In this document: piece by piece, positions 43,828-50,080 of the stretch | Position numbering within the stretch: position 1 is the stretch's first letter | Layout of the letters: each line of letters opens with the position of its first letter | Source of the DNA: Melioribacter sp. | Lineage (GTDB): Bacteria; Bacteroidota; Ignavibacteria; Ignavibacteriales; Melioribacteraceae | Direction: 5' to 3' | DNA: 50,080 nucleotides | Assembly (NCBI GenBank): GCA_003155655.1 | Contig: PMDS01000107.1 | Coordinates: 1 to 50,080 of the forward strand | Program-made: the position numbers and the translations under genes | Notes under the pieces: model-generated | What the model was told of the DNA's origin: nothing | Databases searched by the model: none | Seen by the model: the letters and a program-made list of their open reading frames with translations, nothing else

Positions 43828-44370
43828 ATGAGCATCGGGGAAATTAACAAAATAGAAGATGTATTCCGCAATTCAACATCCGTAGATGAATTATTTGATT
43901 CATTTCAGGAAGCGCTGAAGTATGCGTTTAAAGATATAGAACTCTACAAGATTTTACTTTCGAACTCTGCTCTTTCATCAGATGAGATAAAGCTTTTTAC
44001 TCAAAAACTAATTAAGGTGTTTCCGCAGGATGCCTTTGACTTATTGATGTGGGCGGCCAGCATATTTGAAAGTTGTGTTGACGACCGCTACGGACCAGAG
44101 AATGCATTTCTATATTATTCAAATGCCATTCAGGTAAAACCAGATTCACATAAGCCTCTTCTAGCCATTTTGGGTTTGTATAATTATGACGCGGAGGTTC
44201 TGTCGAATCAAAAAGTTATTGATGTAATAGTGTCGAACATCCAGGCGGTTCATCTCAAGAGTAAAGTATATTTTGCCCTTGCAGAACATTACAAAAAAAA
44301 CGGCAATTATGTAATTGCTTCAAAATATTTTGAGATGGGAGAAAAAGCGGCAGAAAGAGAGAATGAATAA
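43828..44370 (+). CDS. TPR-like helical repeat protein
   Basis: A 180-residue soluble helical protein with no signal peptide. The C-terminal half shows two TPR-like units: AFLYYSNAIQVKPDSHKPLL and KVYFALAEHYKKNGNYVIAS followed by KYFEMGEKAAE. I cannot assign a function; TPR proteins usually hold partner proteins. It is transcribed on its own, with its stop 11 bases from that of the convergent patatin gene. Confidence 0.65.
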   Translation: MSIGEINKIEDVFRNSTSVDELFDSFQEALKYAFKDIELYKILLSNSALSSDEIKLFTQKLIKVFPQDAFDLLMWAASIFESCVDDRYGPENAFLYYSNAIQVKPDSHKPLLAILGLYNYDAEVLSNQKVIDVIVSNIQAVHLKSKVYFALAEHYKKNGNYVIASKYFEMGEKAAERENE

Positions 44371-44381
44371 GTAGTTTAATG

Positions 44382-47120
44382 CTAATAATAAAAGCCGATT
44401 GTAAAATAAAAAAGTGTTGGTCCCCATACGATCGTATTATTAGAAAGACTGTTTTTAAAATAAAAACTTCTTCCCATAGAAAAATCCGCGGGACCGATTG
44501 GGGTTTTTATAGATAAAGATGCACCAACCCCGTGTCTTAGATCTGCAAAGCGAATTTCATCGCGGTTGACCCAGGTAGAACCAAGATCATATCGAGCCTT
44601 TAAATAAGAATCAAAAAATAACTGGAAGGGCAGTTTGTAACGATATTCTATAGAAGCCGTTAGAATTTGTCTGCCGCGGTATTCATAATCGTGCATTCCG
44701 AAAAAAGAATTTTGTCCGCCTAAAGAAAATTGTTCGCTAAGCGGCAGCGTATTATCTCCAAAACCGATAGCTCCCTTGAATGTTAATACGTGATCGTTTA
44801 AAGAGCTTAAACTCAGAATACTTTTATATTCATAAGAAATTTTTGAATAGCCAACGTCTCCGGCAAGGGCAGTCAGAGCAGTTTCATAAAGTCCTTTCAT
44901 AAAAATGCCTTTGGTAGGGTACGGATAATCATTTTGAGAATCGATCAAAAAAGAAAAGCGCAGGCTGGAGATAGCCGATTTATAAATAGGTCCGGTGTAG
45001 TTATCCTTGTCTCGAACCTCATCCCACTGATAACGAGCCTCAACAAAAAGATTTCCGAATTTTTCTACCTGTTCGCCAATGCCAAAGGAGAATCCGTAGA
45101 AGAGTTGGCGATACTCTCCAACCCTGCTCCTTGAATAAGAATTATAGCTAACAGAAGAATCATTTTTATAAATATTCACATCGTTAAAGTCATAATATAA
45201 GCGCACCTTATAATTTAAGTAAGAATCAAAAACCCTGTTAGCTTTTTGTTCAAAGCTGAGCGACCGGTTCCTGATTCCGCCGGAGGCAATTGCCCCTATT
45301 TCTGTTCCGGTGCCGTTAAAGTTTTCGTCTCGAGCATCAATTGATACTTGAGTTTGATTTTCATTGTCGTATATAAATCCAAATCTTATTATGTCGGAAA
45401 CTTTTTCACTTACTTTTAATTTAATTTCATTCCCGTTGCTTTGCGGAATAATAATTAGGTCAATTTGATCAAATAAATTTGTGCTTCGTAAGTTTGTTAG
45501 CCCCCTTTCAGCAGAATCGTATTTGAAATAATCACCTTCCTGAAACGGCAGCTCCCGTGTTAGAATTCTTTCCCTTGTTTTAGTGTTTCCCTCAAGAGTT
45601 ATTTTACTTATCAGCCCTTCGCTGACAGAAAAAGAAAGTATTCCGGAAGACTCATCAAAAGAAATTTTCTCAATTTGGGCTAAAGAGTAACCATTGTTTT
45701 TAAATATACGCAAGACATCTAATGCCGCCTCAAACGTATTGTGAGGGTTATATGGTTTATTTAATAGTTGTGATAATCTTTTATAAAGAATCTCTCTGCT
45801 GAATACAGTAACACCATTTAATTCAATTTGAGAAACGGCCGGATTTTCTACAGCATTTATTTCTAGAATACATTTTCCGTTGTTGTCGTCAAGGCTCATT
45901 GAAATGTTTTTAAAATCACCCTGTCTGTAAATTTTGTAAAGTTCAAAGAGCAACTCTTTATTTGTAACAGTATCCCGCCGGGAAAGATTTATAAATAAAA
46001 ATCTTTCAAGTTCAGATGGGTTTTCTTTTGTAGTTAAGTTTGAATAAATTTTTTCAGGCTCGTCAGTGTTTAACTCAAACAATCTTTTAAACTCACGCTC
46101 AACTTTTTCTACGATGGGTTTAGCAGAATCATACCCGCTTTTAATAACATTAAATAAAAAGGAAAAGTCTGTATTTTTTCTTCCGCCCAAAATAGGTTCA
46201 ACAACAAAATCAGCCTCTTCAAGCTGCTGTTCATTTAATATTTTCATCGGGATGCTTACCAGTTGATCAGCAATTCGCCAGGGTAGGTTTAATTCTACAT
46301 CCTGATATAGCGGGCTGGCTGTATTGACAGCAACAACAATGTCGGCACCGAGGTTTCGGGCTTCTCTTGCCGGAATGTTAGCAACCAATCCGCCATCAAC
46401 AAGAAGCAGAGAATCTTTTTTAACCGGAGGAAGCAGAAGTGTAACACTTGAACTAGCGCGCATAGAAAGACCGAGCGAGCCTTTATCAAGAATTATTTCT
46501 TTCCCGGAAATAAGGTCGGAACTTACAGCCCTGAATTTAAATCGGAAGTTATTGTAGTCTTTGTCAGATTGGATTGGTGCGTTGATTGAAAGGAGATTTA
46601 AAAAATTACTAACTCGCTGTCCCGAGCTAATTGAAGTTGGAATAATAATTTTAAATCCATCCATTCTTAAAGAAAGGATAGCCCGGTCTTCAGTCACTTT
46701 TTGATCAACGAACAAATCATTGCGGTTTGATTGCTGTGGAGAGAAAAAATCATTCCAGTTTGTGCTTTGTAAAACCGAATCCAGATCATTGATTGAATAT
46801 CCTGCAGAATACAGGCCCCCAATAACACTGCCCATACTTGTACCAACTATGAACTCAATAGGGATATTTTTTTCTTCAAATGCATGCAGAACGCCAATTT
46901 GAGAAATTGCACGCGCACCGCCGCCGCTTAATGCCAATCCAACCTTAGGTAAATATGCAGGAACCTTTTCAACCAGACCAAAGGGTAGTAATTTTTCCAC
47001 AAGGTCAAGCTTTAGAACGGTTTTACTCTGAGCATCAATTTCAACTGCAAAAAACAGAATTCCCAGATAAATGATTATAAAGAATAATTTTTTCACAAAA
47101 TTTAAATTACAGCAATTCAC
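44382..47120 (-). CDS. Patatin-like phospholipase fused to POTRA and Omp85 barrel (PlpD-like)
   Basis: A 912-residue type Vd autotransporter-like protein. The signal peptide lies in residues 10-30. The patatin domain (about 60-260) has the oxyanion glycines SGGGARA (65-71), nucleophile S95 in GTSMG and D242 in VDGGLVANIP. A region with POTRA-like units (about 400-570) follows (VFSREILYKRLSQLLNKPYN, then TLEGNTKTRERILTRELPF), and the last ~330 residues are a 16-strand-type barrel with LSEQFSLGGQNSFFGMHDYE. By analogy with PlpD it is a surface phospholipase. It lies 35 bases downstream of yidC on the same strand. Confidence 0.9.
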   Translation of the reverse strand: MNCCNLNFVKKLFFIIIYLGILFFAVEIDAQSKTVLKLDLVEKLLPFGLVEKVPAYLPKVGLALSGGGARAISQIGVLHAFEEKNIPIEFIVGTSMGSVIGGLYSAGYSINDLDSVLQSTNWNDFFSPQQSNRNDLFVDQKVTEDRAILSLRMDGFKIIIPTSISSGQRVSNFLNLLSINAPIQSDKDYNNFRFKFRAVSSDLISGKEIILDKGSLGLSMRASSSVTLLLPPVKKDSLLLVDGGLVANIPAREARNLGADIVVAVNTASPLYQDVELNLPWRIADQLVSIPMKILNEQQLEEADFVVEPILGGRKNTDFSFLFNVIKSGYDSAKPIVEKVEREFKRLFELNTDEPEKIYSNLTTKENPSELERFLFINLSRRDTVTNKELLFELYKIYRQGDFKNISMSLDDNNGKCILEINAVENPAVSQIELNGVTVFSREILYKRLSQLLNKPYNPHNTFEAALDVLRIFKNNGYSLAQIEKISFDESSGILSFSVSEGLISKITLEGNTKTRERILTRELPFQEGDYFKYDSAERGLTNLRSTNLFDQIDLIIIPQSNGNEIKLKVSEKVSDIIRFGFIYDNENQTQVSIDARDENFNGTGTEIGAIASGGIRNRSLSFEQKANRVFDSYLNYKVRLYYDFNDVNIYKNDSSVSYNSYSRSRVGEYRQLFYGFSFGIGEQVEKFGNLFVEARYQWDEVRDKDNYTGPIYKSAISSLRFSFLIDSQNDYPYPTKGIFMKGLYETALTALAGDVGYSKISYEYKSILSLSSLNDHVLTFKGAIGFGDNTLPLSEQFSLGGQNSFFGMHDYEYRGRQILTASIEYRYKLPFQLFFDSYLKARYDLGSTWVNRDEIRFADLRHGVGASLSIKTPIGPADFSMGRSFYFKNSLSNNTIVWGPTLFYFTIGFYY

Positions 47121-47155
47121 TTTCTAATATCCAAAATTTCAACCAGTATAAAGAG

Positions 47156-49009
47156 TTATCTTTTTTTCTGAGAAGACTTTCTTTGATCCTGTGCTTGTTT
47201 TTCGGCAGCCTCCATCATTCTACCAAAAAACCCTTTCTTCTTATTTGGATTTGCCACAGGCACAAGCTCAACGTTATCGTGCTTAATGTTAATATAATAT
47301 TGCTGCCCAATTGAAAGCAGGTTGAACATAAAATAATAGAGATTCAACCCGGACGGAAAACTCATGAACATAAGGGTCATCATTACCGGCATAACATAAA
47401 CCATTGCTTTCTGTGAAGGATCTTTTATTGTCATCTTCTGCTGAAGAAACATTGTAATACCCATGAGCAATGCAAGACCGCTTATAAGATCAACATTGAA
47501 CAATGGAATTTTAAAGGGCAGTCTATAAATAATATCAGGTGAAGAAAGATTTGTCATCCACAACATAAACGGCTGCTGGCGTATCTCAACAGAAACGTTG
47601 AACAAACTCCAGAGAGCAATTAATATTGGCATTTGCAAAAGCATGGGTAGACAACCGCCCATCGGGTTAATTCCATAGGTCGAATAAAGCTTCATTGTTT
47701 CTTGCTGAACTTTTTGCGTATTGTCTTTATACTTTTCCTTTAACTCGTTAATCTTAGGCTGAAGCATCTGCATTTTCTTCATTGATTTCATGCTTTGCCG
47801 GGTTAAAGGATGAAGAGCGAATTTTATAATAATTGAGAAAAGAATTATTACCAAACCGAAATTTGAAATAAAGCTGTTTAGAAATTTGAACAACGGAAGC
47901 ATTATATATTCGGAAATGGGGCGGATGATAAATTTTAATCCAAAGAAGCTTCCAAATTCAAAAATGGATTGGAAATTTTTTCCATAAGATTTTAGAAGCG
48001 AATAATCAATGGGACCAAAGAACAGCGTAAACGAATCTTTTTGAATTTTTTGATTCTTGAAAGGAATTTTCAAACTGGCGCTGTAAATTTCTTTTGTGCC
48101 ATAGCTGTTTATTATACGATTTCCTTCAAAGTAGGCGCCGCCCTCTCCGCTTGGATTTTCCGGGGCAAGAATCATAGCAAAATATTTATCGCGTATAGCA
48201 ACCCAATCAACTTTACCATTAATATCCTTGGTGATTTTTTCGCCAACTTTGCCTGCATCAATTATAACCTGTTCATCGCCGGAAAAAGCACTTGCATTAG
48301 CATGGTTTGCTTCATCAACTGAATTTTCCTCAACGAAGTTTACACCATTAGACCACTCAACATCATAACGGTAACCGCTTATAACCTCATTCATGTTATC
48401 AAGTTCAATATCAATTTTTGAAGCATAGTTATCCCCAAAGAAAACGAAAGTCTTTTTAATAGCTTTTCCATTATCGGAGGCGAAGACATAACTAATAGCA
48501 AGGGAGTCTTTATCTCTTAATCTGTAAAAATAATTTGCCGCATCGGATTTAAAATCTATATTCGAAGTATTAACCCGCTTCCCGTCCTTAGTTCCAAAAA
48601 TGATGTTGAGATCTCCGCCGTTGGCGGCTGTATTCACTAACTGAACGTGCTGGTTGTAAAATGTTGTGTCTTTAATTTCATTATGGTACCATGTCTTGTA
48701 TTGTTTTAGAAAGAATCTTCTTATCCTTGCACCCTTGCTCGTCAATTCAATTTTTGCAAGATCGGTTTCAACTGTAATTATTTTTTCCGGTTGAGAGACA
48801 TTTCCAAAAGGAGAAGAATCGTATTGTGGGGTGGATTCTGTTTTTTGTATAACAATTGGCTTTGCTGCGGCAGTGTCTTTTTTCTGAACTGCAGTTGTAT
48901 CTGCCTTTTTTGGCGGCTGTTTCGGCGGCTGTGTTGAACTGCTAAAATAAAGCCATGTTATTAAAATTATTCCTATTAAAACGAAGGCGATCGAAGTTTG
49001 TTTATCCAT
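47156..49009 (-). CDS. yidC: Membrane protein insertase YidC
   Basis: YidC inserts and folds inner-membrane proteins, alone or with SecYEG. The N-terminal helix (TSIAFVLIGIILITWLYF) is followed by a linker rich in P, K and T and a large periplasmic beta domain (about 65-350), the Gram-negative form. The C-terminal 60 kDa-inner-membrane core has the conserved LTRQSMKSMKKMQML coiled region, PMGGCLPMLLQMPILIALW and PSGLNLYYFMFNLLS. Length is 617 residues, normal for Bacteroidota relatives. The basic tail (SSQKKR) can contact ribosomes. It belongs to the conserved rpmH-rnpA-yidD-yidC order. Confidence 0.97.
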   Translation of the reverse strand: MDKQTSIAFVLIGIILITWLYFSSSTQPPKQPPKKADTTAVQKKDTAAAKPIVIQKTESTPQYDSSPFGNVSQPEKIITVETDLAKIELTSKGARIRRFFLKQYKTWYHNEIKDTTFYNQHVQLVNTAANGGDLNIIFGTKDGKRVNTSNIDFKSDAANYFYRLRDKDSLAISYVFASDNGKAIKKTFVFFGDNYASKIDIELDNMNEVISGYRYDVEWSNGVNFVEENSVDEANHANASAFSGDEQVIIDAGKVGEKITKDINGKVDWVAIRDKYFAMILAPENPSGEGGAYFEGNRIINSYGTKEIYSASLKIPFKNQKIQKDSFTLFFGPIDYSLLKSYGKNFQSIFEFGSFFGLKFIIRPISEYIMLPLFKFLNSFISNFGLVIILFSIIIKFALHPLTRQSMKSMKKMQMLQPKINELKEKYKDNTQKVQQETMKLYSTYGINPMGGCLPMLLQMPILIALWSLFNVSVEIRQQPFMLWMTNLSSPDIIYRLPFKIPLFNVDLISGLALLMGITMFLQQKMTIKDPSQKAMVYVMPVMMTLMFMSFPSGLNLYYFMFNLLSIGQQYYINIKHDNVELVPVANPNKKKGFFGRMMEAAEKQAQDQRKSSQKKR

Positions 49010-49114
49010 TAAAAATCCTTCTGGTTATCTTTTAGACGTAAGTATACGTTGTTTGTATTATTTTTTAAATAAGATTTCGGTGAAACCTATATTTTTATCG
49101 GCAATGTAAGATTC

Positions 49115-49324
49115 TTATTTAACCGGGTCAAACCCGCCTTTATTAAACGGGTTACATCTTAATATTCGCCAAGCTGCTTTTGCTCCGCCTTTGAACGCGC
49201 CATATTTTGTAATTGACTGAACAGCATATTCAGAACAAGTAGGATAAAACCTGCAGACAGGAGGAAACATGGGCGAAATAAATCTTTGATAGAGTGTTAT
49301 TAATTTTACAAATAAAAATCTCAT
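49115..49324 (-). CDS. yidD: Membrane protein insertion efficiency factor YidD
   Basis: A 69-residue small membrane-associated protein. The diagnostic [11 protein letters not shown] and [12 protein letters not shown] motifs are both complete, with the three conserved cysteines. It assists YidC-dependent insertion. It lies one base downstream of rnpA and 105 bases upstream of yidC. Confidence 0.95.
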   Translation of the reverse strand: MRFLFVKLITLYQRFISPMFPPVCRFYPTCSEYAVQSITKYGAFKGGAKAAWRILRCNPFNKGGFDPVK

Positions 49325-49325
49325 A

Positions 49326-49724
49326 TTACAATACCGCTCTTATCAGGTTTAACAGCTCAATAATTTCGGGCATAACATCCTTCAAAGAAAGTTTTGGATC
49401 GTGCTTTTGGTTAATCGAGTTAGAAGAAAACACAATGATCAAATTCAAATTTTTAAGATTAGCAGCCGAGCATAATTCAGATTTATTAAGCCTGAACGAT
49501 TCTCGGAGTAATCTTTTAACCCTATTTCTCCAGACAGCTGTACCCAATTTCTTCGATACGGCAAAAGCCGCTTTAATTCCGCAAATGCCGCAATCGCGTT
49601 GAATAAGTAAAACAGCTTTAAATTTATGAGAGGAAGAAAATAAAAACTCTCCGTTGGAATAAACCAGGTCAAATTCTTTTTTGCTTTTGATTCTTTCTTT
49701 AGCGGAAAGACCAAATTGTTTCAA
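49326..49724 (-). CDS. rnpA: Ribonuclease P protein component
   Basis: The protein subunit that helps the RNase P RNA mature tRNA 5' ends. The RNR signature is present as [15 protein letters not shown], preceded by [13 protein letters not shown]. Length is 132 residues with a high basic content. It sits between rpmH and yidD, the classical order; the RNase P RNA gene is not in this window. Confidence 0.94.
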   Translation of the reverse strand: MKQFGLSAKERIKSKKEFDLVYSNGEFLFSSSHKFKAVLLIQRDCGICGIKAAFAVSKKLGTAVWRNRVKRLLRESFRLNKSELCSAANLKNLNLIIVFSSNSINQKHDPKLSLKDVMPEIIELLNLIRAVL

Positions 49725-49812
49725 ATGAACCTCCTCGCAATTTATAGCGAGGCGTCTATAATTCTAATGTTTGAAAGAGCAGCCACACAAAAATAGCCCA
49801 GCATTTGGGGGA

Positions 49813-49959
49813 TTAGGCTTCGTCGCTAACAGTTAATTTTTTTCTTCCTTTAGCTCTTCTGCGCGCAAGAACTTTACGTCCATTTTTGGTTGCCATTCTT
49901 TCGCGAAAGCCATGTTTATTTTTTCTTTTTGTCCTGCTCGGTTGAAAAGTACGCTTCAT
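49813..49959 (-). CDS. rpmH: 50S ribosomal protein L34
   Basis: A 48-residue ribosomal protein, [18 protein letters not shown]... followed by [19 protein letters not shown]. This is the L34 consensus, highly basic; the tail (KKLTVSDEA) is slightly longer than in E. coli. It lies 88 bases upstream of rnpA and has a Bacteroidota-type promoter at 49988-50018. Confidence 0.97.
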   Translation of the reverse strand: MKRTFQPSRTKRKNKHGFRERMATKNGRKVLARRRAKGRKKLTVSDEA

Positions 49960-49987
49960 TTTATAATCCAATACGTTTGAAAGTGTG

Positions 49988-50018
49988 CAAAATTAAAGAT
50001 TTTGTAAGTAATAACCAA
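49988..50018 (-). promoter_or_regulatory. Bacteroidota-type promoter for rpmH
   Basis: On the minus strand TTG (50018-50016), 20 bases, then TAATTTTG (49995-49988). The transcription start is expected near 49982, about 23 bases before the rpmH ATG. It probably drives rpmH-rnpA-yidD-yidC. Confidence 0.65.
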
Positions 50019-50080
50019 AGTTATGGTTGAAATTAGGTGCGTTTAAATAATTTTGGCACATCTGTCCAAAACGATAAAAA

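Overview
The window is an AT-rich bacterial chromosome segment around the replication genes. It most likely comes from an Ignavibacteria-type member of the Bacteroidota/Chlorobi group. Evidence for this: a secreted subtilase with a type IX secretion C-terminal sorting domain containing YQNYPNPFN; an outer-membrane DUF5916 protein; a sigma/anti-sigma/DUF4252 set; scarce Shine-Dalgarno sequences; and at least five promoters of the Bacteroidota form TTG-N19/20-TAnnTTTG (upstream of the M1 peptidase pair, dnaN, the asparaginase, a Cpn10-like gene and rpmH). This assignment is inference from gene content, not a database match. LAYOUT: 0-0.5 kb is a gene-free leader with several hairpins. 0.5-3.2 kb (+) holds glgA and a membrane metallophosphoesterase. 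3.2-11.4 kb (-) holds a secreted subtilase, two tandem M1-family metallopeptidase paralogues and a PLP-dependent Cys/Met enzyme. 11.4-23.6 kb (-) is the replication block, in transcription order dnaA, dnaN, recF, DUF721/dciA-like, gyrB, mgtE, a small defence-type cluster (AbiC-like membrane protein, three MNT nucleotidyltransferases, one HepT-like HEPN protein), gyrA. Both flanks of dnaA carry DnaA boxes, and an A/T-only stretch lies between dnaA and dnaN. 24-25.5 kb (+) holds an asparaginase and a small membrane HEXXH protein. 25.5-32.7 kb (-) holds a membrane-fused spermidine-synthase-like protein, a CitMHS_2-type antiporter, mscL, a secreted esterase and a lone Cpn10-like protein. 32.8-39.1 kb (+) is a TetR-HlyD-ABC-ABC-permease-permease efflux operon interrupted by a four-helix-bundle (23S IVS-type) gene. 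39.2-43.6 kb (-) holds DUF5916, DUF4252, an anti-sigma-like protein and an ECF sigma factor. 43.8-44.4 kb (+) holds a TPR-like protein. 44.4-50 kb (-) holds a patatin/Omp85 protein, yidC, yidD, rnpA and rpmH. HOW IT WORKS TOGETHER: the replication genes (initiator, clamp, RecF, helicase-loader-like DUF721, gyrase) form one same-strand block. The rpmH-rnpA-yidD-yidC set, often adjacent to dnaA, lies about 23 kb away on the same strand. THE MOST UNUSUAL SIGNAL is a pair of gene 3' ends, those of mgtE and the first ABC permease, that are present twice. In each case the intact gene end is followed by a short spacer rich in AAG/TAAG-type words and then a diverged second copy of the last 10-13 codons, with several synonymous differences. 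At mgtE the spacer is a 33+10+33-nt hairpin that starts exactly at the stop codon. At the permease the second copy leads directly into the four-helix-bundle gene, whose two sides carry complementary sequence. Similar word-rich inverted repeats follow gyrB and the second permease. Together these suggest small IVS-like elements that settle at gene ends in mRNAs rather than in 23S rRNA. The HEPN/triple-nucleotidyltransferase/AbiC-like cluster directly upstream of gyrA is the second notable system.
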